A stretch of DNA of 64,000 nucleotides, taken from assembly GCA_012295275.1 (NCBI GenBank), contig CM022672.1:1062443-1126442 (forward strand), written 5' to 3'. Below, one piece after another: positions 1 to 11,086 of this stretch; the first letter of the stretch is position 1, and every line of letters starts with the position of its first letter. The notes under the pieces were generated by a model. That model searched no databases and had not been told where the DNA came from. It saw only the letters and a list, made by a program, of their open reading frames with translations. Source of the DNA: Chrysomallon squamiferum. Lineage: Eukaryota; Mollusca; Gastropoda; Neomphalida; Peltospiridae. The position numbers and the translations under genes are program-made.

Positions 1-459
1 ACAGTTTACTTCTTCCTTCCTCCTCACTCACTCTCACTTCCTTAATCTCTCTGTCATTCATATAAGCACCTGCACGAATAAAATTATCATTTTAAAATGA
101 CCAGATGATCAGATTAAAAAGTTATTTTTGTCTTTAGTTCATGCCATAATGAGACCACTTTGAAATCTTTGACAATAAAATTATTTACACAAAATGCATC
201 AATGTTTATTTCATTGATTTGTCATTACTCTGACCAATAAGAGAAACAAAATAATTTTTGAAAAACTATAAGACAAAAGCAAAAAATATAAAACCATTTA
301 TAAAAATTAAAAAACGTTTTTTAACATAATAATTTAAGTTATAAGAACCCCCTTTTGAGATGATAGGGAAGCTAAAAATATAACTCAACAAAATTTGTAC
401 TTTGATCATTTTTTGTTTGGAATCGTGGGTAAATTATGATGATTTAATTAAACAAGATG

Positions 460-660
460 TCAGCTTGCTTTGCAGAAGCAAGATCTTGGATTTTTCCAGT
501 CTTTCAAAATAAAAGCTTCTTTTGGTTCTGAAAAAAAAAAAGAAATGTAAAAAAAATGACAAAATTTAAAAAGTAATAATAAAATAAAATAATATATTAA
601 AATTTTAAAAATATTCATTTGGTTCTGAAATGTAGTAATAATAACAATAATAACAATAAC

Positions 661-692
<32 letters not shown>

Positions 693-966
693 TGATGATG
701 ATGATGATGATGATAAAAACACTCACCATCTGCAACAGGAGCTTTTAGAGAATCAAGATAATCTTTTGCAATTTGTGTAAACAATTCATCTGAAATAAAT
801 AAATAAATATCAATCAACTGGAACAATACAGTAAATGACCAAGTCAAACATTCAGAGTAAAATTCAGGTATGCCCAGTTTCCACAAATAGTTTCTGTGAT
901 ATATATTTATATCTATATATCTGGGAGTGAGGGAGTGAGGGGGAGAGAGAGAGAGAGAGAGAGGAG

Positions 967-1014
<48 letters not shown>

Positions 1015-4000
1015 GTTATCTTGACACCATTGTGTGCTACTAATAAAGAATAATAACAGTTTACAGTCTCTTGAAGATAAGAGATGAAGAAATATTTTTA
1101 AATATATTTGCTGCCTCAATTCTTAAAATAATTTTGCCATCTATCATATCAAACCCAGATTAGTTTTTTTTTAACATTTTCATCTTTCACAGATTCACAC
1201 TTACTTATATTCTTTCCTGTCTTACTTGATGTCTCATACATTTCAGCCATTACATCTGAAATCAATTTTAAAATTTATAATAAATAACAAAAAAATAAAA
1301 AAATAAATAAACTAAGTAAAAATAAAATTAATTAATAAATGAATAAAACAAAATAAAAAAAACTAAACAAAAATCAAAAAAAAAATACATTAAAAAGAAA
1401 AAAGAAAAAAAGAAGAAAAACACTAATAATTATCTTCATTGACTTAAATTTTCAATAAAAATATAAGGATTTTAGAAAGTGTATTTTATAAATTTATATA
1501 TTTTAGCATATCCAGTAATATAATTTTATGTCACAGACAGAAAATTAATACAGATTTTTATAAACATGATATATATTTGAAATTCAGTTTTCATCATAAG
1601 ACAGAAGTCATTGCTGTTATATTTCTTTGAGATAAATGATACTGCTATTTATTTATTTTTTCTAATTTACTCATTTACTTACCATCTGCTAAAGCTTTTG
1701 CAGCTTGTACTTCAACTTTTCTTTGGTCTGGATCAGCCTCAATTAGATCATATTTTGTTCCACATAAATAGATTCTACAGGACTGGCAATAAATAAATAA
1801 GAAATTTATGATTAACAAAAAATATTTTAAATAATTTTTTAAATATTACTGTAAATGATCTTATGTACCGTTTGATAAAAATTTCATGAACAAGTAAATA
1901 TTCTTTACACTGAAACCTATCTCCTCCCTTCATAAAATGTTCTGTCTAAAACCCTTTCGTTTATTAAAATTAAATATCATTTAAAATTTCATACGTTTTT
2001 CTTTTTCTTTTATCACCCCTGACACCTACCTCTTCCTTCAATCCTGGCTCCCATTCCAAAACTGGACTTAATCAAAATTAGTTTTTATTAAAATGGCATA
2101 AGCAGATAAACAGTCTTTCATGGAAATCTACATTTTCCTTTGATCTAAACATTCTTAACCCAAGAAACTTATCTCTATCTTTGATTTTGCTCTCCAGTCT
2201 AAATCCAGACTTTATCAAAATAAAATATCATCAAAATTTTCATACTCATATTTTTGCCCCTGTAACTCTCTACCTCTTCCTTCAATGTAAACTGTTCTAG
2301 CTAAAACCAGGCTTTATCAAAACTATATATCATTAAAAACTGCATATTTCTTTCACTCCTAAAACCTACTTCTTCATTCAATGTAAACTGTTCTAGCTAA
2401 AACCTGGCCTTATCAAAACTAAATATCGTTAAAAACTGCATATTTCTTTCACTCCTAAAACCTACCTCTTCTTTTGATCTGAGCTCTCCTATCCAGAACC
2501 GCGCTTTATCAAAACTAGATTTGTCTGTTAAATCAAAACACAAAATGGCTGCTGCAGCTCCCCGATAATAAATACGACTCATAGCTTCATAGCGTTCACT
2601 TCCAGCAGTGTCCTGAAATCACAGAGGCACTCAACAGTTCACAAACACATTTAAACAGACAGAAGTCACTCAACAGTTCACAAACACATTTAAACAGACA
2701 GAAGTCACTCAACAGTTCACAAACACATTTAAACAGGCAAAAGTCACTCAACAGTTCACAAACACATTTAAACAGACAAAAGTCACTCAACAGTTCACAA
2801 ACACATTTAAACAGGCAAAAGTCACTCAACAGTTCACAAACACATTTAAACAGGCAAAAGTCACTCAACAGTTCACAAACACATTTAAACAGACAGAAGT
2901 CACTCAACAGTTCACAAACACATTTAAACAGACAGAAGTCACTCAACAGTTCACAAACACATTTAAACAGACAGAAGTCACTCAACAGTTCACAAACACA
3001 TTTAAACAGACAGAAGTCACTCAACAGTTCACAAACACATTTAAACAGACAGAAGTCACTCAACAGTTCACAAACACATTTAAACAGACAGAAGTCACTC
3101 AACAGTTCACAAACACATTTAAACAGACAGAAGTCACTCAACAGTTCACAAACACATTTAAACAGACAGAAGTCACTCAACAGTTCACAAACACATTTAA
3201 ACAGACAGAAGTCACTCAACAGTTCACAAACACATTTAAACAGACAAAGAACTTGGGAGATGGAATCCAGTGAAAGTTCTGGCTGTTTATTTTATATGAT
3301 CTAAAAAATGTACAACTTTCTTTAATGTTAATGTATTTTACTTTTTATCAGGTTTTTTAAAACACACTTCCATAGCCTAGTACACATAATTTGTATACCA
3401 TTCCCTACATACATTATTTTAAATTTTGATTTCTAAATGGTAATTGAATGTACACAATTTCTTTAATATATTATTGATTCTTCAATTATTGTACAGTTTT
3501 TGTTTATAGAGCTCCACCATACTTTTCCAACCTTGAACACACACCTTTCTTTATTACATTATTGAGTTTTCAGTTTATAAGCCTCAATACCATTTTCCTA
3601 CCTTGAAATGGTTTTGCTGTATCATATTATACATTCTCCAGTAATTGCATAGTCTTTGATTAGAGATCCCCAGTATCCTTCCACTACCTCTGAATATACA
3701 TCTACCTTATTATAATTATTAACAGTAATGTGGAACCTGCCAGCTACCTTAGACATTAAAAAAAAAAAAAAAAAAAAAAAAGTTTTTAAAGCAATCCTTT
3801 TGTTACTGAATAAATAAATTCCAACTTTGTTCTTACCCATATTCCTAGTACTAATGACTTTTTTCCAATGTCAACCTTCTTAGCTCCAAATGCTGCACCA
3901 ATTGTCTAAAAAAAAAAAAAAAACCTTAACAGGTTATATCTTATTAACATAAGTGTATATTTTGCAGTAATACAGAGTAAAGCCAAGAAATGGTTTTGTA

Positions 4001-5413
4001 TGAAATAGAAACTGTTACTATAAACATAGCATGTATCTTAGAACCACATTCTCACATACTGTGACGTTTAGTCTTCAGATAATCATAATTATCAGATACT
4101 AAAATTACAAATAAATCAAAATGTAAATAAATTATAAATCTGTAATGACAGACAGGTTTTGCAGATACTCGGAATTTTATAATCTGTTTAAAAAATTCAG
4201 CATCATTTCCTGTTATGAAAATAAAAAATAAAAACTGAATTCTTCTCAAAGCTTTAAATTAAAATAAACATTATTTACCTAAACTGTGAGATTCATCATA
4301 TAATTATCTCTCACTTACCTTTGTAAATTGTCTTAACAGCAATTTAAATTATTCTTTGAGTGTTTTACTGAAAATGCTAAACATTAACATATATTTTGAT
4401 CTGTTATTAGTACTATGATTTGGTGAAGGACAATGCAGAAAGGTGGTGGATTAATAAAGTTAATAAGCAGATTAGTAGACTGAACAACATTTACATTCTA
4501 CACAGAAAACACCACGTTTCTTTATCTCTTAGGTGTTTTTTTAAAAATACATAAACAATACCATACAACAGTAAGCAGCCATAAATCCATGCAATTACTT
4601 TCATTTTCTTCTGATTTATAAACAAGTATTCTAAGTCTGTGATATTGCTAAATAGAATATAATTTATAATGACAGTGATGGAAAAAGTGAACATGATGAA
4701 TGTACTTGGAGGTTAAATGGTCAGTGGGCCAATAAAAGAAATTAGTTAATGAGCTGGATCTGGATATACTTTTAACTTTAAAAACCCCTATCAACCCACA
4801 AATATGCAGAATCTATGATTAACAATTAGCTGCAATTTGATTGCTATCTACATTTAGTATTAAGAAGCTACTAACCAGTTAATGTGCAGTTACCAATGAT
4901 TTTGCTAAATGTAATTTAACATAATATTTAAATTGGAAATTGGAAATTTAATTTGGAACAACAGACAAAGTAAGGGCATTTTTAAATTTAATTTTCACAA
5001 ACTAAAAGTAAATATGAAAATAAATTTTACACCTTTGAATGTATGTCATAAATATCTTTTTTTCTATGTATTATATTTAACTCTATGATACATGAATTAG
5101 GAATGAAAAAACAGGAGAAAATGTCAGGGTCTTTTTCATAACTTTTTTTTTAATAATTGCATTTACATATTAATATGAAATGAGTGAAAATTTGTTAAGA
5201 AAAATAATTTAAAACAACCTACAAAGCACAGGCAAAGCATTCAGTACAATCTGCAAAGCCATGACAGGTTTTTAAAATAATTACCCTTACATTCTGGTAA
5301 GCCACAGTATCTCCAATAAAGTGGCCTCGTATATACCGTTCAACAAGAGACGTCTTCCCGGCATATGACTTGCCTAGAAGCACTATCTTTAAATCTACTT
5401 TACTTCCACTCAT
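460..5413 (-). CDS. RAB24: Rab24-like small GTPase, 7 coding exons
   Basis: Atypical Rab GTPase acting in autophagy and late endosomal traffic. Coding exons: 5413-5291, 3905-3837, 2612-2466, 1782-1683, 1255-1205, 789-727, 527-460; every junction is GT-AG and phases agree. The start [10 protein letters not shown] matches the family N-terminus. Visible motifs are the P-loop GKSYAGKTS, the effector region YQN/TIGAAF split by intron 1, switch [16 protein letters not shown] in place of NKxD, and ETSSKTG. Serine in place of the usual switch-II glutamine and TK in place of NK are Rab24 hallmarks and imply low GTPase activity. The C-terminus, SCFCKAS, offers CxC cysteines for prenylation. An acceptor at 5429-5430 places a short 5' UTR segment before the ATG, so a non-coding first exon lies further upstream. 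Likely AATAAA signals lie near 200-210 on this strand. Family assignment rests on remembered human Rab24. Confidence 0.92.
605..624 (-). other. RAB24: Alternative terminal exon of Rab24 (EPNEYF-stop)
   Basis: Between coding exon 6 and the distal last exon, a second acceptor (TTTCAG, ending at 625) opens an exon in the same phase that reads EPNEYF then TAA. The distal exon (527-460) starts EPKEAF after an almost identical acceptor. The human protein ends in a KPNPYF-type segment followed by cysteines, so the proximal exon looks like a decayed or alternative version lacking the prenylation cysteines. Use of this exon is inferred only. Confidence 0.45.
655..713. repeat. (AAT)n/(ATG)n trinucleotide microsatellite
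   Basis: AAT units pass into GAT units. The tract ends about 13 bp from the donor of Rab24 exon 6 (exon edge at 727). Confidence 0.9.
936..1013. repeat. (GA)n microsatellite
   Basis: Interrupted GA tract within the Rab24 intron between the exons at 1255-1205 and 789-727. Confidence 0.9.
1912..2519. repeat. Degenerate ~96-140 bp tandem array derived from the Rab24 exon 3/intron boundary
   Basis: The 3' end of Rab24 exon 3 plus its donor (minus: TTTTGATAAAGC ... GAAGAGGTAGGT) recurs as diverged copies into the downstream intron. The aligned core (plus: tatcaaaact and relatives) sits at about 2511, 2415, 2319, 2217, 2074 and 1966. The copies keep an 'acctacctcttc'-like string, which reads as a 5' splice site on the minus strand. 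The two copies nearest the exon are 96 bp apart and very similar to it. Confidence 0.75.
2628..3247. repeat. 39-bp minisatellite, ~16 copies
   Basis: Near-identical 39-bp units containing 'ctcaacagttcacaaacaca'. Variation is almost confined to gacagaag/ggcaaaag/gacaaaag. Because 39 is a multiple of 3, the minus strand keeps an open frame of 13-residue repeats. The array stops about 15 bp upstream of the Rab24 exon 3 acceptor. The unit nearest the exon diverges into the acceptor itself, so the array probably grew from native intron sequence. Confidence 0.95.
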
Positions 5414-6305
5414 TGCATTCCTCTGTTGCTGAAAGATCAAAATAACAAATTATTTAGTGTTACCCTTTTCTAATGTTTCCTTTTTTTCTATTTTTTATTG
5501 TTTATTTTTAATTTTTAATTATTATTATTATTATTATTATTAAATGTAATTGAATTTGTTTATTTATTATTATATTTATATTATGAAAGACTATTGACAG
5601 TTATTGTGATTACAATTTACATAAGTCTAAGAATTTTCATAACAACTCTAACAATATACAAAATGTATATGTTGCATAGAAGATAATAATAATTGAATGA
5701 CAAGTGAGTGAAAAGATAATAATAGGAGATTTATAACTTAGAATAAGATTAAAATACTGATTCATCATTCACTCTCTGACTGATTGAAGACGACAAAAAT
5801 CAAGACGAGAACAATTTTAAAATCACCTTCTCAAAATTATCGGTCTATATTACTTCTATATAGCTAGTTAGAAAAACTGTAAAAATATATCTTTTGTACA
5901 AGTACTTATAGTTTTAAATAATTTTACCTTACAAATTCTAAATGGAATGGAAACAAATATATTATTAGGTAAACAGCCAAAATAACTTCGTTTTGTAAAT
6001 GTATTGAGAGTTATCTGCCACTTATGTCTATCATGTAAATGTATATCTAGTACAAATGATTTAACGAAATCAGAATAATTTAAAGGAAACTATAATAATA
6101 ATTATAATTATACATTTTTTGAAAAGAACAATATGGCCTACAATATTTATGGGTAATCGATTCATTTTACTGATTTTGTGTTGTTATGCATTTTATATTT
6201 TATACATTCATAATAATAATCATTCGTAATATAATATAAATATCTGCGATTATTCATAAATAATAAAATATATTTTCTTTGTGGCATAATATAAAAAGTG
6301 TAGTA

Positions 6306-6422
<117 letters not shown>

Positions 6423-9400
6423 CCGTTTTCGACACTTTATATTTCTGAAATTGTAATTAACTGTTACACAAGAAAACGTCTTCAAAGTCACGAAATTAGA
6501 GTTAAATAAATACATGTGGATTGCAAGTGAAATTTTGATCTACTTTTGTAAGTTATTTTTATCTTTTATTTTTAAATAAAAATATGGTGATGGTATTTTT
6601 GTTTTTAAAAAATGATTTACTATTACTTTTTAAGTTATTTATTAGCACTGAAAGTGAAACATGTGCATAAAGTACTTTTAAATTCGTGATAAATGCTCAT
6701 TATACTGACAATATTATGAATATAAGTAACCATGTATTTTATAATTCATAGAGATTATAGACGTTTTTAGTCAAATAATCTTAAATTTAATGCATCCCAT
6801 AACATTTATCATGTAATACAAATTGTGTTATTATTAAAAGAAGTGAAAAGCAAACTTGCACCCATGACATAATTTTAATGCTGAAAAATCTTTCAGCTGA
6901 TCTGTACATTATAATGTGGCAAGCTATATCATGGATATGTAAATTCAATCCCAAAATAGTTGTGTACCCTGATAATGAGGGTTATTTCATAACCATCAAA
7001 ACAGATAATTCCTTTAAGAAAAATTTGTAAGGAATTGGGTGGAACATATGAAGAGGCAACCACATGTTGTTGTTTTTTTTTAAAGTTTTTAAATTTTTTT
7101 TTAATCATTTACTGTCTTTGGTAAACCTTTTTGTAATTGTCATTATTCATCATCTCTGAGTTCACTCAGCTTTGATTACCCCCCAGGCCCCCTTAAAAAA
7201 AATCATGTTTTTGCAGCAGGTCAATGACAATCTTTAAAAAAAAAAAAAAAAATAGAAACTTTTTTTTTTAAATTGCTATCAAACTTTGTTTAACTATCTG
7301 CTAAGTCTTATTTTTGTGCTTTAATACACTTAGTAAGATTAATAAAAATGAAGTAATAGCAAAAGTAAAATATTCCTAGATGTTATGAAAGTAATTCTTG
7401 GGTTAAAAAGAAAATCCTTGAATATAAATTACCGATAGCCAGGTGTCAGTGCAAACCAAATAATAACCTACTATATATTTTGTATTTTCTTGTCCATAAC
7501 AATCAGGTTTTTCTAATAAGAAGGTGTAGTTAAAATAACAACTTTTTGTATTGTCATTTCATATAGAGAAATATAAATAAATAAAATCAATGTAATTAAT
7601 TTTGCCAACCCCCCCCCCAAAAAAAAAAAAAACAATTTACCATAAATTTTAAGTAAATTCAGTGAGAATTTGTTTTCATTTCTTATATTGAATACATTAA
7701 TGCAAATTTTCATTATTATTATTTTCAAACTGCATTATTATTATAGTTTTTTGTCAACCATTTTATTGACTTTTATTTAATGAGAATAAAAAATACAAAA
7801 AAAAAAAAAACCTGTCAAAAACCCAACAACAACAAAGAAAACAACACTTTATATGGAAATATATATATATAAATTACTGTTAATAGCATATGTCTGCTTT
7901 TAAGTGCCATTCATTTTAAGCCTAAGAAAACATCTAGGAACATAAAAACAGCCAGATTGTGTTGAAGTAATAAATATAAAACTTTGTACTATATATGATT
8001 GAAAGTTTCTACAAAATAGATTACAAATTCAGTTATATTTTTTTCTTTCTTCTTTTGATTTTAAATTTTAACTTTGTTGTTGTTGTTGTTGTGTTGTTTG
8101 ATTTTTGTTTGTTAATTTTTATTTTTATTTTTGTTATTTGGATTTTTGTTCCATGTTTAAGAATATAAATTTGTAGTCTAAACGCCAACCATTTAAATTG
8201 TTTAGAACTAATCAGTTACAGAGATTTATTTAAATAATATATTATTAAGAGCTTGTGAAATAATCTTTTTCTTTGTTACTTGCTAAAAGTCATGATAAAC
8301 AAAATATATGAATTAAATGTGATAATAATCAGAAGCTTTTTTTAACATCTGTATTTGTCATCAGTGGTTTGTGTGGTTTCACTTCTTATCCTTTTTCTGT
8401 TATGATTAATAACATGAAGTCACTGAAAGGTTTCAGTTAAAAAAAAAAAAGAGCTGTAAAGGAAATCTTTGAGAAGTACTCTTTCACATATTCCATTATG
8501 TAGCAGATAAAAAATAAATAAACAGACAAAAAATTCTGCTGGTTTTGGTTTCATTCCATTTTTCCATTCTAATAAGAGTACAATCATTAAGAAAGAAACA
8601 AAGAAAAAAAAGAACAAAAAAAATAAATAATGTCCTCCAAACGCTACTTTTATTTACCATTTACAATACCAGACAGGAATAATTGTATTAAATTTAGAAA
8701 AATTACCCTCCCCACCAAAAAAAAAACCCTTTAATAATTCAGTGATTATGTGTGTTGTATTATTAACAAAGATTTATGAATGCCTAAAACAATAATTGTA
8801 CAGAAGATATTTATATCCACTGAATAGATACTTCAGTACATGTTCCTTTAATATTACATTTTTATAACTTTATCCTCATGTTTATTATAATTCTTTTAAG
8901 ATAGTTACAGCAGTCTCTTATCATATTTATAACACTTATTTAGTGGCAGTGTTTTGAATAAATAGTCCTGTGTGTTCTAACTCATTATCAGAACACTGGG
9001 TATTGACATTAAAATAAGGTTAAGTATATACATCATTGACTGCTTTAAATGCTTTTAACATTCACTTAAACACAGATAAAGAAAGATCGTCTGCACATAT
9101 TGAGTACTACTGAGGGTTCAGATTAGAGAGGAAAGAATATTTTGGATAGCCTGATGTTTGTGTTAGTTTAATACATGAAACTTAACTACAGTAGATCAAA
9201 TATTTGAATTGAAAAACTGAAAGTGTACAGCAAAATATGTTATTTTATTATTTATTTTTTGAACATTAAGTAAACTGTTTGTTTTAATGTGAAATGTATT
9301 CAAATAGTAATATAGTGATAGCAAAAATTTAAAAAAAGAACTATTTTGTATATAAATATATACCATCCAAAATTGTTTATAAATAAATAAATTAAAAATT

Positions 9401-9595
9401 AAAAAATTATAAAATGGTTTAGGCAGACTAAAAAAAAAAATTAAAAAGTTTTGTACGAGTTGTTTGGTCATATATATAGAAAAATAAATAATGACTTATT
9501 GTTAAACAAACTGACATCAGTAACTTAGCTTTTATATGCAAATATCCAAATCATGGTATAAATATGTAATTAGATTATCTGTCAGTTGTTTACTG

Positions 9596-9639
<44 letters not shown>
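9596..9639. repeat. (TG)n microsatellite
   Basis: Uninterrupted TG tract of about 44 bp in intergenic DNA. Confidence 0.95.
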
Positions 9640-9642
<3 letters not shown>

Positions 9643-10318
9643 GTAAATATTGTTATATAATCTAACTAACATAAATACATACATAAACACATACTTACAT
9701 ACTTTTATACACACAGTTGACCAAACAACATAATTACATATTTCAGAAACTGAAACATTTATTATATAATAACAGCATGTTGTTATTATATAATATTTTG
9801 TGTGTGTGTGTGTGTGTTGTTGTTTTAACAGTTTATTGTGTTTGTGTTCCCAGGTAAATCTGACAGTCTTGTTTGGTCAATCACTTGTTATATGTTCTAA
9901 AAACAATATAGATTATTTTAATTGATTTATTTTTTAATTTTGTTTTAAATGTCTAATTGAGACAAATAAATAAATAATAATAAAATAAGATTATTATATT
10001 CAGATTCATTTAATTTATCTAGCAAATTTAATTTTTATTACCTAAATCATTTAGAAAAGAAACGATAGCAATGCTGTCTAGCTGTTCTTTATTAAGTTAT
10101 TTATTGTTCTATATATTTAAATACTTGTATTTTCTGGCCTGAATGATAGTTTGTTATTGTGTGATCAGTTAACTGTGTAACTTCTTGTTATGTATTTATA
10201 TATATCTGTACATATAATATTAAAAATTACATGTAACAATGAGTAGAACAAGTAATAACAGGGCCACCATGCTGTGTTGTGATATTTATTGTTGTGTGGT
10301 TGACACTTTGTGTTTCCC

Positions 10319-10493
10319 AGGCTGGACTGTTGACAGTTTCGCTGTTTGGACAGTCACTTATTGTCTAACAGTCTGTTGTACCTCTGTGTGTCAGACTGGA
10401 CTCCAGTCTTGTTGTTTGATCAGTTACAAACCTAACAGCTTGTTAAACACTGGGCAGTAAAGTGCTGTCTGGTTAATTATGTGTATGTGTGTG

Positions 10494-10524
<31 letters not shown>

Positions 10525-10567
10525 CATACATACATACATACATACATACATACATACATACATACAT

Positions 10568-10610
<43 letters not shown>

Positions 10611-10615
10611 TACAT

Positions 10616-10646
<31 letters not shown>

Positions 10647-10840
10647 TATACATACATATATACATAATGAAATAATTAAAATTAATAATAATAGTAATCT
10701 GTTATATTTAAGCCAGTGTGTTCTTTGATCAGTTATTTTATACATTTAACAAATAAAACAGGTTGTTATACATATGCCAGTGAGCTGTTGTTTGGTCAGC
10801 TCTAATGTAGATATACATCTAACAACCTGCTGTACTTGTT
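10319..10840. repeat. Degenerate ~68-bp tandem repeats upstream of THG1
   Basis: Units share a core like 'gtcttgttgtttgatcagtt' followed by 'ctaacagcttgtt'. Copies start near 10319, 10391, 10457, 10712 and 10776, with weaker ones near 9856 and 10137. Spacing is 64-72 bp except where the compound microsatellite at 10479-10662 splits the array. Confidence 0.6.
10479..10662. repeat. Compound TG/TA/(CATA)n/(CAGA)n/(CATA)n microsatellite
   Basis: Ordered blocks of GT, TA, CATA, CAGA (about 12 units), CATA and CA. It lies inside the ~68-bp repeat array. All ORFs across it are low-complexity artefacts. Confidence 0.95.
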
Positions 10841-10900
10841 TTTCTCAGATCTGCCCAGTGTAATAAGCTCTGAATGAAGAGCTGTGTGAATGAATAAGTA

Positions 10901-11086
10901 ATGATATTTAGACCAGCATTGTCCAGAAGTCGTTGTTGTAGTTGTGTCCTCACCTGCACAAGGCAGTCTTGCGTGATCAGCTCAACAGGAAAAACAAGCG
11001 GTGTAGCTCTCAGGCGATCAGCTTTGTTTTGGTTATGGAAGAAGAGTGACAATAGACTGCCCTGCACGTTTTACTCCACCAGGAGA
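10901..11086 (+). other. THG1L: Possible N-terminal extension (mitochondrial presequence?) of THG1
   Basis: An in-frame upstream ATG at 10901 would add 62 residues before MAKSKFEY. An in-frame TAA lies two codons before it. The extension is Arg/Ser/Cys-rich and has no acidic residue for about its first 49 positions, as expected of a mitochondrial targeting peptide. Human THG1L also carries a short presequence before its MAKSKFEY. A strong acceptor (TTTTTCTCAG, ending 10848) suggests this exon starts at 10849. The downstream ATG at 11087 is the conserved alternative start. Confidence 0.5.

Noticed and set aside
2596-3219. 207-residue minus-strand ORF of 13-residue repeats
   Set aside because: It is the 39-bp minisatellite, open only because 39 is divisible by 3. 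It runs into Rab24 exon 3 in the wrong frame and stops.
10473-10745. Cys/Val/Tyr and Thr/Asp/Arg repeat ORFs on both strands
   Set aside because: Frames of the compound CATA/CAGA microsatellite, with no flanking gene structure.
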